Assembly: GCF_914767665.1 (NCBI RefSeq)
Contig: NC_059503.1
Location: 50,708,852 to 50,772,851 of the forward strand
Reading direction: 5' to 3'
DNA length: 64,000 nucleotides
Source of the DNA: Harmonia axyridis
Taxonomy: Eukaryota > Arthropoda > Insecta > Coleoptera > Coccinellidae
Shown here: positions 10,343-22,068 of the stretch, one piece after another
Layout of the letters: each line of letters starts with the position of its first letter
Numbering within the stretch: position 1 is the first letter of the stretch
Made by a program: the position numbers and the translations under genes
Notes under the pieces: generated by a model
Databases searched by the model: none
What the model was told of the DNA's origin: nothing
The model's input: only the letters and a program-made list of their open reading frames with translations

Positions 10343-12760
10343 TTATTGCAGGATGTTATGGTAAATTTTTGCTAAATTTTTCAGGTCGGTTCTGTCGTTT
10401 ATAGAGTTTTTTTCCTTTTGAATGTAAATCATTTCCAGAAAAGTCCTAATTTTGCTGTTGGTTTCTTTGTGTAAGATTTCACAGTTGTCGAAGTCGAACC
10501 CATGGTTAGTTGTTAATTCATGTTTCTTTAAGGCTGTAGAATTTTTTGCATATTTGTGGCCGTTGATTCTTTCTTTTATATATTGGGTTGTTTGGCCTAT
10601 GTAAACTCCTGAACATTTCTTGCATTTCAGTTTGTAAACACAATTGGATATTTTATCTTTTGGAATTTTGGATTTTAGCTTGGTGTAGAGATGTTTCAAA
10701 TTGTTTTTGGATTTATGTGCAATTTTTATGTCCGTGTCTTTGAATATGTAATTAATTTTTTCTGATAAATTTTTCACGTATGGAATTGCTACATATTTTT
10801 TGTTTCCTTTTGTGGCTTCGTTTTTGATGGTATTATAAGCTGAATGAATTCTGTTTTTAAATATTTTTTCTATTAGATTTGATGGATAGTTATTTTGATT
10901 TAGGATTTTTTTTGCTTTTTTTATTGTCTCGATACGATATTTTGGTGATGTCAGCTTTATCGATCTATCGGCAATCCCTGAAATTACACTTTTTTTATAT
11001 TGAATTGGTGCTATTGATTTATAATTTAGGTATCTGCCTGACCATGTTTCTTTTGTGTGCCAAATTGTTTCTATTTTTGAGTTCATAATATTATGTATGA
11101 GTGTCATATCTAAAAAGTTTATTCTGTTGTCTTTTTCAATTTCTGTTGTAAATTTAATTTTTGGATGATAGTTGTTTAATTCGTTTAAAATTAATAATAT
11201 ATCTGCTTCGGAAACTGCAGTCAGGCAGTCATCTACATATCTTTTGAAAAAAGATATTTTGTGTTTTATTTTATTTATTATGGTTTCTTCAAGATCTTCC
11301 ATTACCAATTGGGCTAATAGTGCTGATAGAGGGGCTCCCATGCTGCATCCGTCTATTTGGCTGTAAAAAGAATCCTCAAACTGAAAATAAGAGTTTGATA
11401 TGCAGAAATCAGTGGCCTTCAGAAATTCAACTTTCGTGAGATCTGTGTGATGTTTTATTTCATCCCATCGTTTTGCAATTATGCTTTTGGCTTTTTCCAT
11501 CGGAGTGTTGGTGTATAGGCTGACAACATCAAATGATACCAATTTTTCATTGTCTTTCAAGCTCACTGTATTTATGAATTGTTTGAATGTCCAAGAATCT
11601 TTTATGTGGTATGCATTCTGGCCAATAATGGGTGAAATACACTTGGATAAATATTTTGATAAATTATAGGTAGGACTTTGAATACAGCTGACAATTGGTC
11701 TTAATGGAATATTGTTTTTGTGGAGCTTAGGTAAACCGTAGAATTGGGGAGGTACAGCGTTGTGTATTTTGAGACTGGAACATAGTTTTTTAGGTAGAAG
11801 ATTTTTCATTTCCCAATTTTTTATTAATTCGTTATTTTTCTTTTGAATTATTTGTGTAGGATTTCTATTCAATCTTTTGTAAGTTTGTTCGTCATTAAGA
11901 TGTTCCATTATTTTATTTTTATATTCACTTTTGTTCATAATAACGGTTTTATTCGATTTATCTGGTTTCAGGATGGTGAGTTGAGGATTGTTCTTCAGAA
12001 ATACTGTCGTTTCTTTGATTTTTTTATTCAATATTACTTGTTCTCTATTCTTCTTAGAATTTTTGTGTTTGAAATTAGTGATGGTATTTGTAATATCTGT
12101 TCTTATTTTTGTCTGTGTTTCTGGTTCCAGATTCATAATTGCAGTTTCCAAACTCGCAATAATGTCCGTTATAGGTATGTCTTTTGTTTTATATTCTTTG
12201 CTGTAGTTCGGGCCCAAGCTTAAAACTTCTATGACTGTTTTAGGTATAGTAGTGTTAGTGAGGTTAGTGACCCACTCTGTATGTGTGATATCAGTATTAT
12301 CATTTTTGTTGTTCAATTCCTGTATTTTTTTTATTTGTTTGCTTTGGATTTTTTTGAATGTTTCCTCTATTTTCATATTCTGGATGTTAAGATATTGTCT
12401 AATATAGTTAGATGGTTGTACATTATTTAACTCCGACTCTGTATGTTTAATTTCCCTTTCTAGTTTTCTCAGGTGTTTCGTTGTGTCTGTTAGAAGTAGA
12501 TTGAGTGTTTTCAATTGGAAACAACGTACTGCACTGTCAAATTTTACCCCCATTGAGTTGTCCAGGAATTTGATGTGGGGAAGACTAAATTTCAGAAATG
12601 TTGGACATAATTGTGCATTTTTGCATTGTAAAAGAAATAGTCTCCTGTTTTTCTGCTTCGCATTCTTCTTTTTGATGTTCCAAAGTTTTTTCAAAGCTTG
12701 TGATATGTCCTCAGGATAGTTGTCACGAATAAATATCATGTTGATGTTGTTTGTCTCCAT
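10343..12760 (-). CDS. PLE C1 reverse transcriptase with GIY-YIG endonuclease
   Basis: An intact 805-residue protein from an ATG (METNNINMIF), with the family N-terminal box RRLFLLQCKNAQL. RT motifs: YGLPKLHKNNIPLRPIVS, VSFDVVSLYTNTP (A), DGCSMGAPLSALLAQLVME (B), FFKRYVDDCLTAV (C), INFLDMTLI. The GIY-YIG part is NCVYKLKCKKCSGVYIGQTT with QYIKERINGHKYA and a later His. It is the most divergent PLE here (SLYTN rather than SLF/NLF). Full length and uninterrupted, so possibly functional. Confidence 0.92.
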   Translation of the reverse strand: METNNINMIFIRDNYPEDISQALKKLWNIKKKNAKQKNRRLFLLQCKNAQLCPTFLKFSLPHIKFLDNSMGVKFDSAVRCFQLKTLNLLLTDTTKHLRKLEREIKHTESELNNVQPSNYIRQYLNIQNMKIEETFKKIQSKQIKKIQELNNKNDNTDITHTEWVTNLTNTTIPKTVIEVLSLGPNYSKEYKTKDIPITDIIASLETAIMNLEPETQTKIRTDITNTITNFKHKNSKKNREQVILNKKIKETTVFLKNNPQLTILKPDKSNKTVIMNKSEYKNKIMEHLNDEQTYKRLNRNPTQIIQKKNNELIKNWEMKNLLPKKLCSSLKIHNAVPPQFYGLPKLHKNNIPLRPIVSCIQSPTYNLSKYLSKCISPIIGQNAYHIKDSWTFKQFINTVSLKDNEKLVSFDVVSLYTNTPMEKAKSIIAKRWDEIKHHTDLTKVEFLKATDFCISNSYFQFEDSFYSQIDGCSMGAPLSALLAQLVMEDLEETIINKIKHKISFFKRYVDDCLTAVSEADILLILNELNNYHPKIKFTTEIEKDNRINFLDMTLIHNIMNSKIETIWHTKETWSGRYLNYKSIAPIQYKKSVISGIADRSIKLTSPKYRIETIKKAKKILNQNNYPSNLIEKIFKNRIHSAYNTIKNEATKGNKKYVAIPYVKNLSEKINYIFKDTDIKIAHKSKNNLKHLYTKLKSKIPKDKISNCVYKLKCKKCSGVYIGQTTQYIKERINGHKYAKNSTALKKHELTTNHGFDFDNCEILHKETNSKIRTFLEMIYIQKEKNSINDRTDLKNLAKIYHNILQ

Positions 12761-12821
12761 TTTTTCACCCAGAAGCTTATGAATAGGAAAAGTAATATTT
12801 CTTGTGCTATATTTGATGTAT

Positions 12822-13549
12822 TGAAAGTGTAATTTTCTTGGGTTTAGAGCACATTAAAATTCAAATATTTATATTTTATTCAGTGAAATCATCGACATAT
12901 GTTTCGGCGTAAATAAGCCTTTTTCAAGATTGTATATATTAATAACAGTTGGACATCAACATCTAAAATTAATTAAAATTGATTATTATTAATTTTTTTT
13001 TTCCCTTATGTCTATGCTAACTTACTAGTCTAGCAATATTCCTATAATAAAAATTGTACAAGTCAAATCATAAACATTTAATCTTTACGAGGGTACTGTC
13101 AAATAAAATTTGATTTGTTTAATTCTTGACAATGCAGTTCTCCAGTTTATCACTTGAATTGCCATCTGTGTTTATCTATCTATATTAACAAATATGTTAT
13201 TGAAGTTTTCATTTCATTTTGATTTTGTTTTACAATTGTAGTCACAGATGCCTCCTCCAGATAGGTTTTATATTATTGCAGGATGTTATGGTAAATTTTT
13301 GCTAAATTTTTCAGGTCGGTTCTGTCGTTTATAGAGTTTTTTTCCTTTTGAATGTAAATCATTTCCAGAAAAGTCCTAATTTTGCTGTTGGTTTCTTTGT
13401 GTAAGATTTCACAGTTGTCGAAGTCGAACCCATGGTTAGTTGTTAATTCATGTTTCTTTAAGGCTGTAGAATTTTTTGCATATTTGTGGCCGTTGATTCT
13501 TTCTTTTATATATTGGGTTGTTTGGCCTATGTAAACTCCTGAACATTTC
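12822..13549 (-). pseudogene. PLE C2: truncated tandem unit (3' UTR and C-terminal codons)
   Basis: Nearly identical to 9891-10619. It holds the 3' UTR, the degenerate hammerhead-like motif and roughly the last 92 codons (from ~13549 to 13274), ending abruptly in the GIY-YIG region. There it meets inverted sequence at TTTCC/TTCCTG. Confidence 0.85.
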
Positions 13550-13553
13550 CTTC

Positions 13554-15526
13554 CTGAACAACAAAAATGATAATACTGATATCACACATACAGAGTGGGT
13601 CACTAACCTCACTAACACTACTATACCTAAAACAGTCATAGAAGTTTTAAGCTTGGGCCCAAACTACAGCAAAGAATATAAAACAAAAGACATACCTATA
13701 ACGGACATTATTGCGAGTTTGGAAACTGCAATTATGAATCTGGAACCAGAAACACAGACAAAAATAAGAACAGATATTACAAATACCATCACTAATTTCA
13801 AACACAAAAATTCTAAGAAGAATAGAGAACAAGTAATATTGAATAAAAAATCAAAGAAACGACAGTATTTCTGAAGAACAATCCTCAACTCACCATCCTG
13901 AAACCAGATAAATCGAATAAAACCGTTATTATGAACAAAAGTGAATATAAAAATAAAATAATGGAACATCTTAATGACGAACAAACTTACAAAAGATTGA
14001 ATAGAAATCCTACACAAATAATTCAAAAGAAAAATAACGAATTAATAAAAAATTGGGAAATGAAAAATCTTCTACCTAAAAAACTATGTTCCAGTCTCAA
14101 AATACACAACGCTGTACCTCCCCAATTCTACGGTTTACCTAAGCTCCACAAAAACAATATTCCATTAAGACCAATTGTCAGCTGTATTCAAAGTCCTACC
14201 TATAATTTATCAAAATATTTATCCAAGTGTATTTCACCCATTATTGGCCAGAATGCATACCACATAAAAGATTCTTGGACATTCAAACAATTCATAAATA
14301 CAGTGAGCTTGAAAGACAATGAAAAATTGGTATCATTTGATGTTGTCAGCCTATACACCAACACTCCGATGGAAAAAGCCAAAAGCATAATTGCAAAACG
14401 ATGGGATGAAATAAAACATCACACAGATCTCACGAAAGTTGAATTTCTGAAGGCCACTGATTTCTGCATATCAAACTCTTATTTTCAGTTTGAGGATTCT
14501 TTTTACAGCCAAATAGACGGATGCAGCATGGGAGCCCCTCTATCAGCACTATTAGCCCAATTGGTAATGGAAGATCTTGAAGAAACCATAATAAATAAAA
14601 TAAAACACAAAATATCTTTTTTCAAAAGATATGTAGATGACTGCCTGACTGCAGTTTCCGAAGCAGATATATTATTAATTTTAAACGAATTAAACAACTA
14701 TCATCCAAAAATTAAATTTACAACAGAAATTGAAAAAGACAACAGAATAAACTTTTTAGATATGACACTCATACATAATATTATGAACTCAAAAATAGAA
14801 ACAATTTGGCACACAAAAGAAACATGGTCAGGCAGATACCTAAATTATAAATCAATAGCACCAATTCAATATAAAAAAAGTGTAATTTCAGGGATTGCCG
14901 ATAGATCGATAAAGCTGACATCACCAAAATATCGTATCGAGACAATAAAAAAAGCAAAAAAAATCCTAAATCAAAATAACTATCCATCAAATCTAATAGA
15001 AAAAATATTTAAAAACAGAATTCATTCAGCTTATAATACCATCAAAAACGAAGCCACAAAAGGAAACAAAAAATATGTAGCAATTCCATACGTGAAAAAT
15101 TTATCAGAAAAAATTAATTACATATTCAAAGACACGGACATAAAAATTGCACATAAATCCAAAAACAATTTGAAACATCTCTACACCAAGCTAAAATCCA
15201 AAATTCCAAAAGATAAAATATCCAATTGTGTTTACAAACTAAAATGCAAGGAATGTTCAGGAGTTTACATAGGCCAAACAACCCAATATATAAAAGAAAG
15301 AATCAACGGCCACAAATATGCAAAAAATTCTACAGCCTTAAAGAAACATGAATTAACAACTAACCATGGGTTCGACTTCGACAACTGTGAAATCTTACAC
15401 AAAGAAACCAACAGCAAAATTAGGACTTTTCTGGAAATGATTTACATTCAAAAGGAAAAAAACTCTATAAACGACAGAACCGACCTGAAAAATTTAGCAA
15501 AAATTTACCATAACATCCTGCAATAA
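13554..15526 (+). pseudogene. PLE C3: inverted copy, 5'-truncated, one frameshift
   Basis: It starts at the codons for LNNKNDNTDITHTEW, about 150 residues into C1, and is otherwise nearly identical. An A-run after AATATTGAAT has six A where C1 has seven; this shifts the frame and creates the stop near 13874. The frame resumes for 531 codons from 13931, carrying RT and GIY-YIG domains intact (YVDD, GVYIGQTT). C1 has KCKKCSG and C3 KCKECSG. High identity means a recent event. Confidence 0.88.
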
Positions 15527-15870
15527 TATAAAACCTATCTGGAGGAGGCATCTGTGACTACAATTGTAAAACAAAATCAAAATGAAATGAAAACTTCAAT
15601 AACATATTTGTTAATATAGATAGATAAACACAGATGGCAATTCAAGTGATAAACTGGAGAACTGCATTGTCAAGAATTAAACAAATCAAATTTTATTTGA
15701 CAGTACCCTCGTAAAGATTAAATTTTATTGATTTGACTTGTACAATTTTTATTATAGGAATATTGCTAGACTAGTAAGTTAGCATAGACATTAGGGAAAA
15801 AAAAAATGAATAATAATCAATTTTAATTAATTTTAGATGTTGATGTCCAACTGTTATTAATATATACAAT

Positions 15871-15905
15871 CTTGAAAAAGGCTTATTTACGCCGAAACAT
15901 ATGTC
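15871..15905 (+). ncRNA. Degenerate hammerhead-like motif of PLE C
   Basis: CTTGAAAAAGGC replaces the expected CTGANGA core (C3 and G8 changed). A GGC/GCC stem II, GAAA and ACATATGTC remain, giving a self-complementary stem III and a GUC-type cleavage triplet. It is the same in all copies of the family (9970-10000 and 12905-12935 on the minus strand), so the changes are fixed. Likely inactive as a monomer. Confidence 0.5.
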
Positions 15906-16013
15906 GATGATTTCACTGAATAAAATATAAATATTTGAATTTTAATGTGCTCTAAACCCAAGAAAATTACACTTTCAATACATCAAATATAGCACAAGAA
16001 ATATTACTTTTCC

Positions 16014-16017
16014 TATA

Positions 16018-16040
<23 letters not shown>
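16014..16040. repeat. (TA)n microsatellite
   Basis: Lies between the PLE C3 end and the T run that is the poly(A) tail of R4-like copy a. Confidence 0.95.
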
Positions 16041-16056
<16 letters not shown>

Positions 16057-18784
16057 AATCACCTTAATAGGGTTTGGCTGTCGATAATGCCGGATCGGTC
16101 GGATCAAGACATTTATCAGCTGGTGGTCAGGAAACTTCGGACTATTCGGGTGGTCCATAAGATGACCTCCTTCTGTGCTTTTTCAATCAGTTTTTCGTCA
16201 AGTCCCAGCCTTTCCGTGTTTTCCGCCAGATGCTTTTCAACAAGTCCATTGGTGGTGATGATGAGAGGAAGAATTGTTGTTGAGGTAAGATGGTTTATTT
16301 CCTTCAGCTCAAAAGCGAGGTCATGATATTTGACAATTTTTTCAGTATGCGCTTTGTCAGCATTATCATCCGCTGGTATGGTTATGTCGAGTATTGTCAC
16401 CTTCTTTGGATCTTTTTCGAAGATGACGATGTCAGGTCGGTTGTGGGCAATCGATCTGTCCGTGGCGAAAGGATGGTCCCAGTAGAGTTTTACCTTATCA
16501 TTCTCCATGAAATCCCGAGGTAAGTATTCATGTATTTTTTTGGATGTTTTCAGCAACCCGTATTTTATGGCGATGGCCTGATGGTATGCCTTAGCCATGG
16601 CATTGTGGCGTTCTGTATATGCCCTGGGTGCGAGTACAGGGCATGATGATGTGATGTGTTGTATGGATTCAACGTGCTGTGAGCATTTACGGCATTTATC
16701 ATTAAGTATATTACATCCTGCTATATTTTTCAGGTATGACCTTGTTGGGACAACCTGATCCTGAATGGCTGCTAGTCTGCCTTCCGTCTCCGCATACAGA
16801 TACCCGTTTCTGAGGTAAGTTAGGGACCTTTCCCGATCCACATTGTTTCTTTTGAGGGCCGTTGGATATCTACCGTGGAGTGCTTTACCATGCCACTCTT
16901 CAGTTAATTGTGCAATATCAGGGGGTTGAGATTGTTGGTCTGTGGATGCTAGGTTTAGGGCTGTGATGTTTTCATCCTCTGTGATGAGTGCTTGAAAGAA
17001 AGGTGTGTCTTTTGAGTGGATGTATTGCCTGAGTTCTCTGGTTGCTCTGTGGTGTGTGGTCTCTATATTTTGAAGTCCTCTCCCTCCATCCTTTCTGGGT
17101 ATGTATAATCTGTTCACAGAGGCATGGGGGTGGTGTATTCCATATTTGGTTAGGAGCTTTCGTACTTGGGTGTCAATGGCTTTTAGCTCTGTTGTCGACC
17201 ACTTGAGTATTCCGAAAGAATAGGCCAAACAAGGTATTGCCCATGTACTTATCGATATGAACATCGCCTTGGCGTTCAGTTTACTCTGCACAATCTTTTT
17301 TACTCTGTCCATGAACTTTTGCTTGAATGTTGTTTTCGCTTCCGATGTTTTTATATCTAGACCTTGCTGTATTCCTAGGTATTTGTAGGTTCCCTCTGGA
17401 TCTAGTCTCTGTATTTCCAGTTCATCTTGTACAAGCATCGCTTCTCTTGTTGTTATCTTTCCCCTTTTCACATGTAAGACCGCGCATTTATCCAGCCCCA
17501 TTTCCATTCTTATCGATCTGCTGAAGGATGCTACTATTTTCAGCTGTCTTATGAGTTGTTCTTCGTTGGTTGCGTACAGCTTCAGATCATCAATGTACAG
17601 ACGGTGATTTATTTTTATGTTGTTTCTCCTTTCAATTATATATCCGTAGTTCGTGTTATTCAGTAGCTTACTCAGAAAGTTTATCGCGAGACAAAACCAA
17701 AGGGTACTTAGTTTGTCTCCCTGAAAGATCCCTCTCTTGATACTTATTTCATCTGTTATATAGGTGCCTTCATTTGTGTTCACTCGTAGTTTCGTCTTCC
17801 ATGCTACCATTAGATGTTTCAGCAGATCGATTATAGCCTTGGATACTCCGTATAGTTGTAGGGTTTTAAGGAGCCAAGAGTGTGGTATCGAGTCGAAGGC
17901 CTTCCTATAATCGATCCACGCCACGGATATATTTCGCTGTTTCTTCTTGACCTGTTTTGTTATTAAAGAGTCGACGACGAGTACTTCTTTGCATCCTTGT
18001 GTGTCTCTGCGACAACCGTTTTGTTCACGTGCCATGATGTTATATTTTTCTACATGTTTCCATAGGTGTAGTGTTAGTACTCCTGTTAATATTTTATAAA
18101 TCGTTGGTAGACACGTGATTGGTCTGTAGTTCTTTGGATCACTATTTTTTGTTCCTTTAGGTAACATGTGTGTTATGCCAAGTGTGATGTGTTCAGGCAT
18201 TATCGAAGGATCCACAAGTGCTTCTTGAAAAATTCTGGCCAGAGTTTTGTGCGTCGCGGTGTAGTTTTTCCACCAGTAATTTTGTATCCCATCGGGTCCT
18301 GGTGCTGACCAGTTGCTTGACTTTTTGATTGTAGTCTTAATGTCTTGTTCAGTTATAGTCACTTGCTGCATGATGTATTTGTCTGTGTCCTTTTCTGCTT
18401 CTCGGATCCAGAAAGCCTCGTCGTCATGCTGTTCTCTTCGACTCCAGATTTCCCTCCAGACCGCATGCATGTCTTCTTTCTTCGGGTATTCTTCTTCGGG
18501 TGTTATCTTCTCTTCCAGTGAACGATAGAATTGTTTTGCGTTTTTATAGTAAAGTTGATTGTTCTGGTATCTTCTTACTCTCTCATTATATCTACGGATA
18601 CGATTTCCTAAAGCCTTTGCCTTTTGTTTCAGATTGTCACATGCTGTCATAAGGTCCTGCTTAAGCTGTTCATTGCGGCTTTGGATATGGAGTTCCGATG
18701 TTAGACGGGTGACCTTTCTTTGGAGCTTCCTGGTTGGTGATGGAGTGTTCAGGTAAGTATGTAATATACCAATTTTATTTCTGA

Positions 18785-18785
<1 letters not shown>
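16041..18785 (-). mobile_element. R4/Dong-like non-LTR retrotransposon, copy a (5'-truncated)
   Basis: Minus strand. The poly(A) tail appears as the T run at 16041-16057 beside (TA)n; it is preceded by the UTR ending GGTGATT. The 5' end stops inside the coding region, against a ~33-base A run (on the minus strand) and more (TA)n. Confidence 0.88.
16116..18780 (-). CDS. R4/Dong-like RT with restriction-like endonuclease, copy a
   Basis: About 890 real residues, uninterrupted. The frame is also open upstream through the A run and TA tracts (IYIY, KKKK), which is not part of the protein; the homologous part starts at IRNKIGILHTYLNT. The N-terminal DNA-binding region is missing. Order: a basic helical segment, RT with SAPGPDGIQNYWW, NYRPITCLPTIYKILTG, VAWIDYRKAFDSIPH (A), RGIFQGDKLSTLWFC (B), LYIDDLKLY (C), then a CCHC knuckle (CRKCSQHVESIQHITSSC) and a restriction-like endonuclease (HNRPDIVIFEKD, ILDITIPADDN). 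This is the R2/R4 type: target-primed reverse transcription with a PD-(D/E)xK nuclease. GDKLSTL differs from GDTLSPL in copy b, so fitness is uncertain. Confidence 0.88.
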
Positions 18786-18825
<40 letters not shown>

Positions 18826-18841
18826 TATATATATATATATA

Positions 18842-18921
18842 TACTTACCAGCTCCTGAGGACACCTTGTCTGCAGAGTAGACCGGTGCTCCCAGCGAACC
18901 GACCCGTCTATCGGTGGATTA

Positions 18922-18938
<17 letters not shown>
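18842..18938 (+). mobile_element. R4/Dong-like fragment g: stop region and 3' UTR only
   Basis: It starts directly after (TA)n at CTTACCAGCTCCTGAGG, homologous to the FLTSS-stop end of copy b, runs ~80 bases of UTR to GGTGGATT, then ~18 A and (TA)n. The same 5' breakpoint is seen in the chimera at 9807-9869. Confidence 0.75.

Positions 18939-18981
<43 letters not shown>
18939..18981. repeat. (TA)n microsatellite
   Basis: Between the poly(A) of fragment g and the T run of copy b. Confidence 0.95.
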
Positions 18982-18999
<18 letters not shown>

Positions 19000-21977
19000 T
19001 TCTTCACCATTCATCGGGTTGGTACGTGAGACAACCGGGCTGATTCTTCAGCCAAGATTGTTCTCAGGAGCTGGTCAAGAACCTCCTGACTATCCGCGTA
19101 GTGCCCAAAATCACTTGCTTTTGGGCTTGACTAATCAAGTAAGTATCAAGTTGCAGCCTCTTTGTATTTTCTAGCATGTGGGCCTCCACCAAGCCGTTCA
19201 CCGATATTATGAGTGGCACTATAGATGTCTTTCTGAGGCCATAGATCTCCTTCAGTTCAAAGGCCAGGTCGTGATACTTACTGACCTTCTCCGTATAGGA
19301 TTTGGTGATGTTGTCGTCAGCGGGAACCGATACGTCTATTATCTGTACAGACTTTTCGGTTTTATTGAACAACACAATGTCAGGGCGATTGTGTGCTATA
19401 GACCTATCTGTGACCATGGCAGTGTCCCAGTACAGCTTGAAGATGTCATTCTCCAGCACATCTCGTGGTTGGTAACTATGAAAACCGTCATTACTTTGCA
19501 GTAGACCTGTTTTCGTCGCGATTTCCCTGTGGTACACTCTGGCCATGGCGTTGTGGCGTTCCATATAATCTTTTGGGGCCAGTATAGGGCACGAGGATGT
19601 GATGTGCTGAATCGTTTCCAGGGCTCTGGAGCACCGTCTGCATAGGTCGGAGGGTATGTTGCGGCCAGTTATTCTCTTTATATAGGCTCTTGTTGGCACC
19701 ACCTGGTCCTGGATTGCTATAAGCCTTCCTTCGGTTTCAGGGTGTAGGTATCCTGCTTTCAGGTAAGTTAATGACTCATTTTTTATTATATTATCAGATT
19801 TTAAATTTCCAGGATATCTGCCATGGAGGGCTTTGCTGTGCCACTCCTCCGAAAGCTGTTCCAATGATTGTTCCCTGAGATTCACCGAGGATTTTGCCAG
19901 CTGCAAGGCTGAGTACTCATCTGCTTGGCACACGATCTTAAAAAGCGGTAAGTTTCTTGATCTGAAGTAATCTCTCATCTGTGATACAATTTTGTTGTGT
20001 GTTATGAGGATATTTTGAAGCCCTCTGCCACCTTCATGTCTGCTGATGTACAATCTATTCACTGAGGAATGGGGGTGATGTATTCCATACCTAGTGAGGA
20101 GCTTTCTGGTTTGGATGTCTATTGCTTGCAGTTCTGCGGCTGTCCAGCGTACTACTCCAAATGAGTAAGTAATGCAGGGTAAGACCCATATATTAATAGC
20201 TGTAAACAGTGCCTTCGAATTGAGCTTAGCTTTAAGAAGACTCCTTAGCCTGGCAAAGTATTTAGTCTTGAAATTATCTTTCACTTCAGGCGTTTTTATG
20301 TCAAGGGCTTGTTGAATGCCAAGATATTTGTAAGTTTCTTGAGGCCCTAGACATGATATTTTTGACTCGTTCCACAGCTTAATCTCCGGACCCTCGGCAA
20401 CCCTGCCCCTCTTCACATCCAGGACCGCGCACTTGTCCAGTCCCATCTCCATGCCGATCGTCTGGCTGAAGGATGACACTATTTCCAGTAGCCTTCTCAT
20501 CTCTTCTCTATTGGCTGCAAAAAGTTTGAGATCATCCATGTATAATTGGTGGTTTATTTTGCAGTTTCTGGTCTTGTTGATGATATATCCGTATTTGCTT
20601 TTGTTGAGAAGTTTACTTAGGAGATTCAGAGCCAGGCAGAACCAGAGCGGGCTCAAAGTATCTCCCTGGAAAATTCCGCATTTGATGGCTATCTCCTTTG
20701 ACATGCTGCTTTCACCTCTATTATCAATCAATAATGTGGTACGCCAGGCGCTCATGAGATGTTCAAGCAGATTGATCACCTTATCTGATATTCCGTACAA
20801 TCTCAGTGTTTTTAGCAGCCAGGTGTGGGGCACTGAGTCAAACGCTTTCCTATAATCGACCCAGGCTATAGATATATTACGAAGTTTACCCTTCGCTTGC
20901 CCGGTGATGATTTGGTCGACTACAAGAAGCTCCTTGCATCCTTTTGCATCCCTACAGCAGCCATTCTGTTCGCGTGCCAAGATGTTTTCTTTCTTCACGT
21001 GATTCCATATATATTTTGTGATGGTACCAGTTAGTAGTTTATATATGGTGGGCAGGCATGTTATTGGTCTAAAATTCTTTGGGTCAGATGTTGTGTTTCC
21101 CTTTGGCAACATTATGGTGGTGCCCAATGTGAAGAAACCAGGGATGACAGTTGGGTTGGTCAGTGCTCTCTGAAAGAGGGTAGCAAGGGTTTGATGGGTG
21201 CTCGGGAAGTGCTTCCACCAATAATTCTGGATCTTGTCCGGTCCGGGCGCCGCCCAGTTGTTTGTTTTTTTCAGCACCTGTTCAATATCCAGTTTAGTGA
21301 TCTCAACCTCTTCCATGTTATACATGGAGCTTTCAGCCTCCGACTCCCTGATCCAACGAGCCGTATCGTCGTGTTGCTTGTTGTTACCCCATATTGCCTG
21401 CCAGTAGGTGTACATGTCCTCTGTTTTGGGAGGTTCCTTATCACTATTGTTGTTGTTTTCCAGGTTTCTAAAGAATTGCTTTTGATTTTTATAGTACAAC
21501 TGATTATTCTCGTACCTCATTTTACTTTCAGTGTAGCGTTTTATACGGTTACCTAGAGCTTTTATTTTTTGTTTCAGGTGATCATTGAGGGTTTCAAGCT
21601 TCATCCGGGAGTCAGAAGCTTTAAGGTTTATACGGACCTCAGAGGCTATCCTACGGACCGCCTTATAGACCTTGTTGGATACGACCTCGGTGTTCAGGTA
21701 AGTATGTAGTAATCCGATGTTTTTCCTAATCTTTAATACTTTTCTTTCCAGGCGGGCTCTCCATGGGGGCTGCTCTTTCTTTGGTTTTCTGTGTGGTTCC
21801 GTTAGACACTTTCCCATCTCCTCACATACAGTGGCCGCTCCCGTGTATACCAGGTCCACTATATCTCTCAATGTTGTCGCGCTTGTGATGTGAGATTCAA
21901 TAATTGCATCTACCATCCTCACCTTCTCCAACATGATGCGCGATCCCTTCATCCTAGGAATTTTTAGCCTAGCTTGA

Positions 21978-21980
<3 letters not shown>
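18982..21980 (-). mobile_element. R4/Dong-like non-LTR retrotransposon, copy b (5'-truncated)
   Basis: Its tail is the T run at 18982-19003, preceded (minus strand) by ATGGTGAAG. The 5' end meets (TA)n at 21980. About 3 kb long, the longest R4-like copy in the window. Confidence 0.88.
19064..21978 (-). CDS. R4/Dong-like RT with restriction-like endonuclease, copy b
   Basis: About 970 real residues with no stop. The frame continues upstream into (TA)n as an IYIY repeat, which is not protein; the real part starts at PQARLKIPRMKGSRI. It reaches further upstream than copy a (QPPWRARLERKVLKIRKN), but zinc-finger/Myb motifs are still absent. RT: WAAPGPDKIQNYWW, NFRPITCLPTIYKLLTG, VAWVDYRKAFDSVPH, CGIFQGDTLSPLWFC, LYMDDLKLF. 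CCHC: CRRCSRALETIQHITSSC. Nuclease: HNRPDIVLFNKTE and VQIIDVSVPADDN. Key RT and nuclease residues look intact. Copy b differs from copy a throughout, so these are separate lineages that use the same kind of site. Confidence 0.9.

Positions 21981-22065
<85 letters not shown>
21981..22065. repeat. (TA)n microsatellite
   Basis: About 85 bp between the 5' end of R4-like copy b and the PLE D 3' end. Confidence 0.98.

Positions 22066-22068
<3 letters not shown>

Larger units (their letters stand above)
9891..16013. mobile_element. PLE C locus: tandem copies joined head to head with an inverted copy
   Basis: C1 is a full unit on the minus strand (9891-12821). The next unit starts at 12822 with the same TTGAAAGTGTAATTTTC and is cut at 13549, where it meets an inverted plus-strand copy C3 (from ~13550) that runs to a 3' end at ~15980. 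C3 continues ~35 bases into what is the start of the next unit before (TA)n. Unit length is 2931 bp. Both outer ends are 3' ends against (TA)n. Confidence 0.9.

Noticed and set aside
11843..12223. Antisense frames over PLE C coding sequence
   Set aside because: Shadows of the lysine- and asparagine-rich PLE C protein; no domain recognised.
16041..16057. T runs as transcription terminators
   Set aside because: They are poly(A) tails of minus-strand R4-like copies, directly beside (TA)n.
18700..18780. Plus-strand splice donor CAGGTAAGTATG in R4-like copies a and b
   Set aside because: It is the antisense of the conserved HTYLNT codons; no exon context on the plus strand.
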